DNA from: Acorus gramineus
Lineage: Eukaryota; Streptophyta; Magnoliopsida; Acorales; Acoraceae
DNA: 64,000 bases
Reading direction: 5' to 3'
Assembly (NCBI GenBank): GCA_030737835.1
Contig: CM060852.1
Location: 9,840,507-9,904,506 of the forward strand
A program made the translations under genes and the position numbers. Numbering within the stretch: position 1 is the stretch's first letter; every line of letters begins with the position of its first letter. The notes below the pieces were generated by a model. That model searched no databases. It was not told where the DNA came from and saw only the letters and a list, made by a program, of their open reading frames with translations. Below are positions 12,001-24,007 of this stretch, piece after piece.

Positions 12001-15000
12001 CACCTCTAGCCTAAATACACATAAAATATGAATGTGAATTAGTTGTCTATTTTAATTCAAACTAAAGTTTAAGCAAATATAAGGAAAAGACATGAACTTC
12101 ACTTTTTGGTTGCTGGAGATGCATTGAGCAAATCCCTGATCTGTTCGTTGTATACTTCAAGCACACTAACCGATATGTTGTAGGAATTGGTTTCCCTCCT
12201 CTCTTCTGCAACCGTGAATAACTCCTTGAGGGTCCTATAATTGACACCTCTGTTCTTCTCAGTTCCCTCCATTGTGAATGTTTTCCCAGTTCCTGTCTGG
12301 CCATAAGCAAATATGCAAACATTGTAGCCATCTAGGACTGACATAACCAATGGAGAAGCATTGGCAAACACATCAGCTGTTAATGGCGAAAAGGAAATGT
12401 GTTAACTTCATCGATGAAAAATAAATTTGTATGGCGTCCTAATCATAGTGAACCTCAGTGTACCATCATGAATACATGTGCATGCTAGTTTAACAGACTA
12501 TAAATCAGGAAACACATAGAAGATTGGCATACCTTGATCATCCCTTGGGGTAAAGACTCGATCAAATTTAAAGGTCTTCTTTGTAGACCCACCAGTCAAC
12601 AATCCTAGTTCTCCATCCTTAGCAGCATCAAAGTCAACTGTGGTTACACAACCAGATGAGACTTCTTCCTTACTCAAAGGGCGGCATCTGCAAAACACCC
12701 TGATATTGCCTGAACATGACAAAAAAAGAGAGATTGTAAGCTTTGTCTTGTGGTTCAATAATCAGAACATCCAAAGAAAAAAAAAGACAGCATGCCTTTT
12801 GTTTCCTGAATTTCGTTATAGAGCTTCTTTCTCTTTGCCTGCTCCTCATTGTACAATAGTTTGAAATGTTCAGATTGAACAACTGCAAGCGACAAGAGGT
12901 GAGCTATTTTAATAGTCATTTCAAATGATGATTTTAGCATTAAATTTTAGTGCAGCTGCAACAACCCACCCAAGGCCTCTACTGCAGATATCATTTTGTT
13001 CAAGTCAGGAATTGAACCAGCACATCTTTTGGCATCTTGCGAAAGTTGGAAATGTTCTTGTTTCATTATCTGCATGAAAAACCAAATAGATATATAACAC
13101 AAAATGACAACCATCCGCAAAGGGCACTGACCATCCTGTTAATAGTAGGAAGAATCCCCTAACAACATTTAAGCTTCAGAGTAAATTAATGGTTTTGAGT
13201 TTTGACACTGGTAGTTAATGTTCTTCATTACCATCTCATGACCCACTACATAATTCAATGAACTTGTTATTTCAACCATCAAATCAAATGAGCCTATCTT
13301 TATCATCTCATGTTGAAATATTATTTACTTGGAATATAATTAACTTTTTTATAAACCTTCCAATGAAGTGTCCAAGTAAAATCCAGATTTCCTTGCAAAA
13401 TCTAAGCATGCTAATTATCTAAGAACAAGATTGGAAACTCCACTATTCATTATCCAGAAAAGTAATATAATTAGTTTTTTAATCCACCATTCTGATTAAA
13501 TATACATCATAAAAATTATAGTTTGTGTTACCTAGTATAAGGGAACAATCTTCCTTATACCCCATTGTTCAATACATGATAATCCATGATGTCTCCAGAG
13601 ATTTAGCACTTTGTAATCCTCAGTACCAAAAATAAATGTAATTAAATTATCCATCTTGTGGTAACCAGGTATGAAACTCTAATACAAATTTACCCTGTTT
13701 AATCAATATTTTAAAGTGAATTTGAAGAAAATTTAAGAACCTATGATCCTTGTAGAAATTTTTTTGACCCGTGTACAGTAGTCTTCCACTTACTAAGTAG
13801 TGCTAATGTGATCATTCAATTCAAATAAAATTTTCCTTGAGAAGTAATGTTCACGTTAAATTAAGTAATTTATCAAAATTGTTAAACTAATTAGGAATTA
13901 TTATCACTCATCAACATGTGCATGGGAACAATAACAAAGGTTGACACAACTTTAAATATTTAAAGAGTTCAAAATCCAAGAATTGGAATCCAGAAAGCCA
14001 TAAACCACGATATCATCAATTAAGATTTAGTCCTTGATGATGTCTCAAAATATCAAAGCAATTGACTAAATTACTCAAAAGCATGATCATAACAAGCATT
14101 TCTAATAATGCATAAATCAAACTTCTTACCTTTACTTTTTCCTCCAAATCACTGATAGACTTAGCCCATAACTTTTTGTCACATTCATAACTATAGCAGA
14201 CATTCTTCAGCTTCATTGTCTGTTGATCCATGGCTTGGACTATATGAAGGAAACAAATGATCAGGTACACCAAATCCTATGATATGCCATATTTCACATC
14301 TAAATGTTGATATGTTACCTAAAGATTCACTTTTAAAGAGTTTGTGATCAAGCTCCATCCTTAACTTCTCAAGCTGCTCATTAGCAGCTGTTAATGACAT
14401 CCATGCTTCATAACATTCATCTGTTTTAAGCTGGCACTGGCTCTGCAACTCCTGGATTTTCTTCTCATACTTTGCGTTAGGCTTCATTGTTCGAGTCGTT
14501 CTCTATAACCAAAAAACAGTGCCTAGAGTAAACCAAACACAATTTCTAATAATGAATTTCAAAAACTATTCATTTGCATAGTTAAGACTACGAGTCCAAA
14601 CCTGACTTGGAGAAAACTCAATTTTAGTGGAACAGTTGTTGCAGACTGGACACTCAAGATTTGGCTTTGGAGCTGAATTCCAGTGATCAAGATATATGTT
14701 AGTGAGCTTTTGATGAATCTGCCATTCTGCCTATCTATGATATTGATTTATACTATAAAAAAAACCTGGTAATGTTGATGCTCTTCTAATACAAATTCCA
14801 CATATGGAGGGGCTTCCACGAATCTCTTCAAACCGTACAACTAAAATGCCATCTTCTTCAACATGAATCCTCGCATCAACCATTTGCAAAGGTTTATTAG
14901 CACCAACCACCGCATAAATATCTAGTTCAGATAACACCTGCATAATTTTTCATAGATAAATGGGCTTTTAAAAACTAACATACAATGGTACTATTCAAAA

Positions 15001-16024
15001 CTTAATAAAAAAATCACAATTATGTCTAATTCTTGCCTTTTCTTCTTGCACAAAGACATCAAAGACCCTCATCCCCTTGGGCCCGTTTGTGTTGACAATC
15101 TCCGCAAAGTGCAAATCGATATAGTAATCCCCGGAAGACAGGCCCTTAAACCTGTAAGAGAAGTTTCCGAACCTTGCAGATTGATAAAGAGATGCATAGT
15201 CACCACCGTCGATGATACATTCTTCGGTTCTCAGTACATCCCCTCCCTGAAAATATGAATCACTTTCGATGTTCACTTGGGTGGTGTGTCCTTTCAAAGC
15301 CCCTCCTCCAGAATTCACGAATATCACACAATCATCTGCATTAACAATACATAATTAAAAACTCAAAAGATCATAAGATTAAAAGATTGAGGCCCAACCA
15401 ATTATTAAACTAATTTTGCTAGTTCTGATGAAAAAAAAAAAAAAAACACTTTTTGAGAGTAGTTTCTCTGAAAAATCTGGTTGAGAACAGCTTATATGAA
15501 AAAAAAACCTTTTTTGTAATATTGGTTCCAAAGGGTGCTTAAGGATTAAAGAACCCAAATGCCAATTATCATTTCCCAATTCTAATCAAATCTGAAAGTG
15601 CCAAACAAATCAATTCTAATATGAAAAAGTGAAAAAAAAAAAATCAAACCCAGATTCCGAAAAACCCTGATTCAAAACAACTCAGACCAAGAAAACCCAT
15701 TTTCAAAAGAATTAAAGAAACCCAAATCGTGATTAAACCCAGTCCAAAAACAAAGAAAAGAAACCTAAAACATAGAAGAAAAACACGGATGATGGATCCA
15801 ATCAAGAAAGAAGGGTCTCCCCCTCCCCCCAAGGACTTACCTTTGCAGGTGATCTCCTTGAACCCCGCCGAAACGAGCTTCGAACCCGGAACGCAGAGGA
15901 CCGAATCGTCCCCACCAAAATCGTCCCCATTGGAGGATGAAAAGCAGATCTTCGGGGAATTCATGCTGAATTCGGAAGCAGATGTTGGAAAACAAAAACT
16001 GCCGTTTGAAGGGTTCCAATCCAT
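9083..16024 (-). CDS. Kinesin-14 motor protein with N-terminal malectin domain (19 exons, 1,040 aa)
   Basis: A microtubule motor of the plant kinesin-14 group that carries a malectin domain, known from Arabidopsis At1g72250/At2g22610-type proteins. Exons (minus strand): 16024-15841, 15335-15037, 14937-14766, 14672-14602, 14502-14319, 14239-14130, 13069-12970, 12882-12796, 12709-12533, 12376-12103, 12010-11849, 11763-11548, 11466-11429, 11189-11026, 10915-10790, 10688-10563, 10469-10404, 10321-10259, 9586-9083; every phase closes. Malectin spans about residues 62-218 ([19 protein letters not shown]); a CPVC..C pair lies near 225-235. The motor begins near 403 ([12 protein letters not shown]), with P-loop GQTGTGKT 487-494, switch I NEHSSRSH 599-606 and switch II DLAGSE 632-637. 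Coiled coil lies before and after the motor; the tail is basic. Introns 2 and 8 use GC donors. The motor follows an internal coiled coil, as in minus-end-directed kinesin-14s; direction is inferred from family. Function beyond that is not shown. Confidence 0.93.
9762..10220. repeat. Tandem duplication (about 224 bp unit) inside the last kinesin intron
   Basis: Unit 1 (9762-9980) and unit 2 (9986-10220) share CTGAGATTTTCTATGATAAA, then TTGATCTTCTAAATAGTAGA, then CTAAAATTGACACCAACAGA at a constant offset near 224. They differ by scattered substitutions and a small insertion near the right end. Both lie between exon 18 (ending 10259) and exon 19 (starting 9586). The open frame at 9608-9898 (+) is only part of this repeat. 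Confidence 0.88.
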
Positions 16025-16090
16025 GTCGATGGAGTCTCTTTGGGAAGCCGGGGGAGTTCAGAATCTGCCGTTGAAGGAGCTTTTGATGTG

Positions 16091-16118
16091 AGAGAGAGAG
16101 AGAAAGAGAGAGAGTGGG
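16091..16118. repeat. GA-rich leader of the kinesin gene
   Basis: Imperfect GA repeat directly upstream of the kinesin ATG (CT-rich on the coding strand), a common plant 5' UTR composition. Confidence 0.7.
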
Positions 16119-17759
16119 GACTAAAGGGGAATATATTTTTTTTGTTGGGGTGTTTATGATGTTTCAAAATTCAAATTTTTTGACCGTTGCAATTAATGCC
16201 CGTTTGGGATTTCTGCACATGGGGTAAGAAGTGATGACGAGCCTTCCGTGAGAATCTAAGCCGTTTGATTGGTGTGGTTGGGGTGCAGCAAACAGACGGC
16301 TGAGATTATCTCAAATTGGAGTAGAAAGATTGGTTCCGTGAGGTTGCATATATTTGCACCTCTTGGTGGCACCCTCTATTTTGCATGTCTCTTCTATTTA
16401 AATGAATATATTTTGTACACTAGTCTCAATTTACACACTTCCATCTGTGAAACACAACTTATTATCATGGATCACCTCCTTCTTGTTGATCTGTCGCTCT
16501 TCCTTCTCATTAGTATGTGAAAGTGGGAGAAAGTGCAAATAAATGTAGATTTTGTGAAGATTTCTTTTTTGGTTTATAAAGAAAATGTGAGATTGTAAAA
16601 TAAAGAGTGTGCAAATCAAACAAATTTAAATGGATCTTGAATTTTCATATCCATGAGTCTAATATCTCACATACATATACTTATTTTTATATACAAAAGT
16701 CGTAAAGGGTTACAATACATATGATGGATATATCACTACTAATACTAGGAAAGCTTAGGTAAAAATAGGTTTAGACCAGACTGTGAAATATAAACCCAAG
16801 AGAACTAGCTCATAGGCCCATAAGCACTTTTTTCAATCCTGTTGTGTGCAATACTTTTTTCTTTTTTTTTTGAAAAAGATATATCTTGCTATCATCACTT
16901 TCATTTATAAAAGCATGTTACAAGTTCGAATTAGAGATAAGAAGATACAAAAAAAATAATATAAAAAACTAAAGAAAGACGACGTGGCACAGAGGTGAAG
17001 GTGCTAGGGGAGAGTCGAGCCATCAATAGACGGATTTCTACCAATTACTCCGAGCATCCCCCCATGCATGCTACTCTATGCCACTACAAGATGATTTTTA
17101 ATAGACCTCTGTCGATTGAAATCCCCCCATTATGCCCCGGCCCCACTCAATGATCGAGAACGATACCATTTTCACATATTTTTCACGTTGTGTGCAATGC
17201 TTGAACTAGAGTTCTTGAAAGGGAGATGTCTCCTTTTGAACCACTAAGTCATTGACCAAAGGGACATATGCATACTTGTTACATTCCATGTGTTCATTTA
17301 CCAGTTTGCTTGTATCACAGCTGATTCTTGCTAGCATCTCTGGCATTAACGGGTTTTTTTTTTTTTTTCTAATGTGCTTTGGTGTTGTTAAAGGTTTTAC
17401 TTGATTTAAACCAATTTCTTTGTCACTCTCCTTGGTTACAGCAATGTAAAGAAAATAATAAGAATCAATAGAAAACCAAAAAATAAGTGATTGTTTGGTT
17501 CGTATCATTTTAGGGTGGAATAAGATTACTTAAAAATTGTTAAAATCTACCGTTTAGTTACTGATTATTTTTAAATAAAATATATGTCCTACATGATTCA
17601 AAATTCATGTGGGAATGAAAATAGGATGGAATCTCAATCTGAAAATTAAGATAGATTATGTATTTGATTTTTTAATGACCATTATACCCCTAACAAATTA
17701 ATATCTTAATAAAAGAAAATGATACGTTCAGCCTCCATTGTTGCTCCAGTTATAGTTTA

Positions 17760-18002
17760 CACCAATTTTAATTTTTTTTAAATTATGCACCCTCCAAATG
17801 AAGTATATATTGTTATATAAAATGAAGTATATATTGAGATACATTAGTGTATTTTTTTAAGTTAAAAAAAATAATTTTTTTTAATATCATATACCATAAT
17901 AGAACCCAGACACTATGATAATGCAGTATATACCACGTTATCATAAAATATGAGCTGTAAGACGGGCTGCACTCTCTTAATAAAGTATATACCACGCTAC
18001 CA
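17760..18002. repeat. Dispersed AT-rich repeat, copy 1
   Basis: Contains GAGATACATTAGTGTATTTTT followed by AATATCATATACCATAATAG and repeated 'GCAGTATATACCACGTTATCAT' blocks. The reverse complement of the same order is found at about 63055-63240, so this is a dispersed non-coding element rather than unique sequence. Ends not resolved. Confidence 0.5.
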
Positions 18003-18523
18003 TTCACTTCTCTCTCTTTCCTTTAGCCAGGACCCACGTTGTAGAGGGAGTAAGTTGTCAAGGAATGATGCCGTAGTGTGGGCTTGCGGGCCCATGGCCA
18101 ACCCTAAGCTGATCCATGTGGAAAACCATAGATTTATTTCTTAGGTCTCTGACTCTCAATCTCTCAAATTGTGTGCAAATGAGTCATTTGACCCACACAT
18201 TATCTAATGTTATCCTAGGTCAACTGGGGATTCTTTTATTATACATGTTTCTTTTGCATAATTTAGGTTTAGATGGAATGTCAAAAAGATTAATACAAAC
18301 AGTATCAATTAAGCTGTTCTTTGGCCTCTCATGGGGTTCCATTAATTGTCCCAAAAAGTGCCAAACACATGAAAAGGTGGAGACCCAAAAGAATGTGAGC
18401 CTGTTGTGTGTGATGTGGACCCACTCCTCCATTTACCTACTTTCCTCTTCCTCTAATTTCCCCCACAAAAACAACAAAGTTGAAAAAAAAAAAAGAAAAA
18501 CAGAGAAACAGTGTGTGAGAGAG

Positions 18524-21500
18524 ATGGAATTGAGAGAGGAAGTACTGATCATAACGGATTCAATGTCTGTAAACGCTTCTGTGGTTGTGTGGGCCCTCCA
18601 GAATTTCTCCATCGGATCAAAGGATCTCAGGATCCTCACCCAAGCTTCTCTTCTGGGTTTGCCTCCCTTTTCCCTCCTTTAACATCAATAAAGATCTAGT
18701 CTTTTGTCAATTTGGAGACTTGGGTTTTGCTTTTCTGTTTTAGATTTTTAATTGGGTGTCTGTTGATTCCCTCTTTATTGGGTTTCTTAAGTGGAAAGGA
18801 TTGAAGCAAAGGTTTCTGTGTTTTTGGGCCTCTTTTTTGGCTTTGTATCTAGTTGTGCTGATTATATTGGTATTAGCTAACGTGGTTGTTGTTGGTATTG
18901 TTCTCATATAGATTTTTTTGTTTAGAAGACACTATTAACACGGTCACTTAATGGTACTTAAAGAAAATTGTATGTTTTTCTTGTCTAATATGTTGATGTG
19001 TGAAGTGATAAGTTTTCCTCTTTTACTTGTGCACTGGAGATTGATTTCTCTGAGCCCGAACCACAAAATTGTGAATTGTGATGTTTGTTGGGTACAATAA
19101 GTGTGTGGTTCTATAGCCTAAATTATGAAGTGAAGTTTGAATCATGTTTAGAACAGGAGCTTGGTTTACCCAGTCTTGATGACTATGTTACAAAAGCGGA
19201 AATTAATTTCATGAGTATACATTGGAAAAAATTATGAATTTATTTTGTGAAGAAGAACCTTTGAAGGTGAATCTCAAACTAATGTCACAGATGCTGTATA
19301 CATATTTAAGTTTTATTGTGCTACTGCTATGTTGTCATGGCTTGTATTACTGCTCGTTTTCTCCAGGTGACACTTGGGACATACATTTTATTGACTTTAT
19401 TTATCTATTCTTGCAATTATACTACTATTTCATGGTGGGTGAGATATAGAGCATAAAAAAGATGGTATTGCTATAGTAAGGATGACAGAACTGAAGGCGA
19501 GGAGAAGAGAAACAGAAGATAAAAGATTAGTTTCTTGTCAGAGAGAGGCGGTAAGAGAGAAATTGTTTGGTGTTGGGGAGGGCAAAGTTATTGGGGTTTT
19601 AGCTGGAGGGTTTAAGGCTAGATGAAACTTGAAGTAATAGCTTGACCTCGAATCTTCTTATGTTATTTATTACATTGAGCAAGTTTGCATAATAATTTCC
19701 AAAGAACTAACTCAATTTTAATTTTTTTGGTCAACTTTTAAAGGTTTAGTCATTTGGTTAACTCATGAAATCAGATTAAGAAAAATTTGACCATGAACCA
19801 TTATGAAAATAATGGTGAGTGGTGTGGGAAACCAATTTGTAAATTGGTAAGTGACTACAAATTTTCAGATTCTTGCGCCTGATTCATCGTCTCTGCTTCA
19901 TATCATTCTTATCTGAAACATTGATTCCCTCCAACAAATTAATTTTCTCATCCAAGTCCCCCTCCCCGCGTATGACTCCCTAAAATCCCATATATTTCAT
20001 ATTTTTCCAAAGGAATGATTCTTTGGTAATTCAGAGGTTCATGTGAGATGTTCAATAGGGAAAAGAGTGGATGCTTATTCCTCGGCTGTGCATTACTGTT
20101 GACCTATGGCAGCATGCAAGGTGAAAAAGTCTCTTCTAAAATTTGTACTTCTTAATGTGGGCCAGAGTGAATGCACAGCATAGCTGAAGCAGGCTTCCGA
20201 GGTTCTTGATCGCTTAAATGTAGTCTATCATACCAGTACTAAATGGTTATGCACTCCTAGTTGTAGCTCATCAAATGCACAATATAGTATCGTTGACATC
20301 AGCACTTGCTGCAGTACCAATAGCAACAATAGTAATTAATATCAGTGGCACTGGCAGTTTGTTATTTGGTGGTTGAATGCCTCAGTCAATTGTTCTTTCT
20401 TGTATCTTTTCTGGCATCATCACAAAAAGTCTCATATAGATAGTAAAAATGTAAACTAACAATTGTTAATTTAGTAGTAGTTGTTGTGGAAGTCAATTTT
20501 TGTCTTAGGTCTAATTGCCCAACACTGATCCTTGTTTGCATAACTTATTTGTATCCTTCTAGACTATGGTTCAGAACAGTGTAACTAATCTCTTCTTGCT
20601 TGTTGTGCCACTAAAATAAGATCATGTCATGAAGGAATGTCTATTTATCTGGTTCTAATTTTTGTTCATAATGAATTCTCCAAAGATGCACTATTAATTT
20701 GCATTATTTCTGTGATAATAAGAAATATAGTGTGTACTTTTTCCAGTTTCTTAAGTAGTTCGCTCATATAAATAAATAAACCGATTTGGTCTACTGCAGA
20801 AGGGAATTTATATTTCCAATCTTCATCATTGTCCGCAATTGTTTCAATCTCAGAGAAGCCCGGCTTTCACTCACAGCTATGGCTGTTAGCACTGGCAAAG
20901 GCACTTCAACCAGGTGCTTCAGTATTTGTACAAGAACCTTCCGTCTTTGATGACAACAAAATTGTACGTAGTATAATAGAAATCTGAAGGGAAAAAAAAA
21001 AATTTGGTTTCCAAAATTTTTTGCCACAATATATTTGCATGACAATATGACTCAAATTAGATGGTTAGGGAATCAAGGGCGTGTTTGGAGCGCAACCTTC
21101 TATTTGCAGGTTTTTCTTCATTGGAGGGCTCAGAATGTCTTGACCACTCTGCGGAGATTAGTCTGTCAACTCAAAAATTTGAGCTCATTGCGGTAATTCC
21201 ATAATCGTATGCCCATTTTATGGTCTGGGTGTTTCTTATTTTATGAATTTGTTAAGCATGAAATATGAATTTATTAAATAGGGCAATTTGCAAAAATAGC
21301 CCCTTGAAATAGAATATTAGCAAAATTAGCCCCAAAGAGTGAACATTAGCAAAAACTAGCACCGGACCCTGCCCAACGCTATTTTTTAACGGAAGGCGCC
21401 ATATATATGACACCTCTTTTTTTTTTTACCAAAATAAAGGGAGACGCCATAGATATATATAGCGCCTCCCTATATGTCCCAGGGAGAAAGAACTCTTTTT

Positions 21501-23325
21501 ACAAAAAAAGAAAAAAATAATTGAATCTCCACCCTTGAAATTAAAATAATAATAATAATACTATCTCAACCATTAAGTAAAGCATTTTTTTTGTGAAAGA
21601 GAGTTCCTTCTGCCCGGGACATAAAGGGAGGCGTTGTGTATATACGGCGTCTCTTTTTATTTTGGTAAAAAAGGAGGCAACAAAATAGCATTGACCGGGT
21701 CCAGTGCTAGTTTTTGCTAATATTCACTCTTTGAGGCTAGTTTTGCTAATATTCAATTTCAAGGGGCTATTTTGGCAAATTGCCCTATTAAATATTTGTT
21801 TTCATAAGTTTTATGCCTCCTAATAATTGGTGCAGATGAGAGCTAAGAAATCGTGTGACCAAAGTGCATCATCTCCACTTCAAAACAAACCGACCACAAA
21901 AGCTGAGAATCCTCCGGTTGCACATGTTGACTCTTCCACTCAAAGAAAAGCATTGCCGAAAGGAGAGAATTCTTCAGTTGGTCTCAGTGACACATCTCAA
22001 CAACAGACTGATCGTTTTGATGGTTCAATTGTTGAAGACATTTCATGTAAGGCAGATGACTCAAAGGGGCATGAACTCCCGCCAGGTTTGCTCTCAACTT
22101 ATTCAAGTGACTGACACTTCTAATATTTATTTCTTGCGAAATAATATATAATGAATAAAACCTAGAAGCTAGGAAGTTGCATGTGGCAAATTTTGTGATT
22201 TCTACTGAAGGGATGAATTAGTATACTGTATAACTAAATGTAGTTAAGAAAAGAAAGGGTGCCACTAAAACTTTAATTGAAAATGATGGAAATCGAAAAC
22301 ATTGGCCTTTTAAACAATCTTTGCTGATAATATTTTTAACCAGTCTTGAACTTAATTGCCTATTTGATGATGTAAATGTGGAAATTATTTACATAGTAGT
22401 TTGAAAAGTATTACCATATTTAAAACTTAAATCAATAGAGGATCATGATATAATATTGCATGATAACTACTATTAGTGTAACCAGGGTCAACCCTGAATA
22501 TGGATGGGCTAGATGGAGCCTAAATGAACTCCTAAAATAGGGCTCTGATACATATTCACACAATTTTGTACTTGCACTTCTTTTTCAGATTTGAGGGCCC
22601 TCTTGGGTGGAGGGTTCTAGATGCCCGCCTAGCCCGCCCAGGGTCAAAGTTGTCCCTGAGTATAAACCCAACCTGATAGTTCCATGGTTTGGCTCTACAT
22701 CAGTTTAAAGATACTTATATGTGAGCACAATTTTTAAAGCCGTGTGTTCGTGAAGGGGCTACGCAGACAGTATCTTCTTGTGTAAGCATGGGGCATTACA
22801 ACTTACAACTAAACTGAACCAAGACAATGAACAATTGAAGTACCACTCATGCATTCGGCATAAATGTGATTCATGATTTTGCACTGTAGTTTTATATGAT
22901 TGCTGACAAATCCTTTTAAAAAAAATGAAATAAAATGATAAGAATATCATTGCTTTGTTTTTTTACTTGTCTGAACAGTTAATTTTGCACATGATATCAT
23001 TCAATTAGAATCCTGATACTCTTCCATTTTGTTTTATTCCATATTAGACAACAGCCATTCATTAAGGGAACGCATACGGGAAAGGAATCGCCTGTACCAA
23101 CGCAGGCGCCGAGCACGGATGACAGAAGAACAAAAAAGACGAGAGAAAGAACGAAGACGTCAGTACATGCAGAGCCGAAGAGTGTTGCCTCAACCTATGC
23201 CGATTAGTTACGCAGCGCCTATCGAGAGCGATCAAAGTGCTCACTGTGGTCAACAGGTTCGAGAGACCGAAGGTGTCGAAGTGGGGAAAAGCCTGGTTAC
23301 AGGAGAGGCTGGTGAAGCTTCATAA
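18524..23325 (+). CDS. Anamorsin/DRE2-like N-terminal domain fused to arginine-rich STPR-like repeat (5 exons, 318 aa)
   Basis: Exons: 18524-18656, 20800-20963, 21061-21192, 21836-22085, 23048-23325; all phases close with GT-AG introns. Residues 1-143 resemble the methyltransferase-like N-terminal half of anamorsin (DRE2/CIAPIN1): EEVLIITDSM, then RILTQASLL (a near match to the family's IITQAS), SSSLSAIVSIS, ALQPGASVFVQEP, and CLERNLLFAGF...ECLD, matching the LERKLLLAGF region of the family. Residues 144-226 are polar and low complexity. Residues about 233-271 are strongly basic (RERNRLYQRRRRARMTEEQK), repeating with a 23-residue period, like the STPR (score-and-three) DNA-binding repeat; they would also serve as a nuclear signal. 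The CX2C-type Fe-S motifs that end true anamorsin are absent, so an electron-transfer role in Fe-S assembly is unlikely. Real function unknown. Introns 3 and 4 hold MITEs. Confidence 0.72.
21281..21785. mobile_element. Foldback MITE, Mutator-type, 505 bp, within intron 3 of the DRE2-like gene
   Basis: Inverted repeats of roughly 100 bp: left end GGGCAATTTGCAAAAATAGC, right end GCTATTTTGGCAAATTGCCC. It is flanked by identical 9-bp target copies TATTAAATA (21272-21280 and 21786-21794). Inside lies a second inverted pair around 'GGCGCCATATATATGACACC' and 'GGCGTTGTGTATATACGGCG'. No coding capacity. Shares termini with the element at 3254-3367. Confidence 0.9.
22483..22658. mobile_element. Possible hAT-type MITE in intron 4 of the DRE2-like gene
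   Basis: Left end CAGGGTCAACCCTGAATATG and right end CCAGGGTCAAAGTTGTCCCTG are inverted and share the GGGCTAG block a little inside. The 8-bp flanks AGTGTAAC and AGTATAAA match at 6 of 8 positions, consistent with an old hAT insertion. Non-coding, 176 bp. Confidence 0.5.
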
Positions 23326-24007
23326 AATGCTAATTAACAATAGAAGGCATCCATGTGTTGTTCTTGAGCAATTGTAAATTTGAGTGCGTTATATAAGAAC
23401 ATGTATAGTTTATCAAATCTATAGAAAGTGGGGTGTATGTATGTGAGATAACTAAGACACTGATTAATGATGATGAAATACTAATGAAGCATGATGTTTA
23501 TGATTGCAGCAATGTGTGATTATGTTAAATGCTTGTGTGATGGTTGAAAATTGATGATTTTTTATGGACAATTGTGAACATCTCAACAACTCAAGACCTG
23601 TTATAATCTTGTCATGGATCATCTGGATGTTATTCCAATATCATTTGTTCTTGGCCGAAAAACATCATTTCCCACGGTGAGGTGTGGTATGTTTATATTG
23701 AAAATCAAGCTATGTAGACCAGGTAATCATAGCATAAAATGCGAGTGCTCAATGTGCTGTTAAGTATACAATTCGTCTGCAGATATAGAATTGCAATTCG
23801 AATTGCAACCAATTCATTGAAACATTGACAAGTATATGTTGTGATCTTTTTTCAGATGAGAAACCAAAAATCCAATCATCACATTGTGACCCCATTTGTG
23901 TAGTACCTTGCATGTCAAATAATGTTCACTGACGTACGTTTGCTAACCCAAATAATTGCTTGCTTTGTCAGAAGGTACTAACTTCCACCTATGTCGATGG
24001 TTCTAAA

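Larger units (their letters stand above)
16025..18523. other. Intergenic region between two divergent genes
   Basis: The kinesin (minus) and the DRE2-like gene (plus) point away from each other across about 2.5 kb. Next to the kinesin start is a GA-rich leader (16091-16118). About 16860-17200 contains a GC-richer block with a CCCCCCAT/GGCCCC-type composition that resembles decayed retroelement sequence, but no domain is readable. A dispersed repeat lies at about 17760-18002. No additional gene is supported. Confidence 0.5.

Noticed and set aside
16860-17200. GC-richer block considered as a retroelement remnant or tRNA-derived SINE
   Set aside because: No readable reverse transcriptase, A/B box or long terminal repeat.
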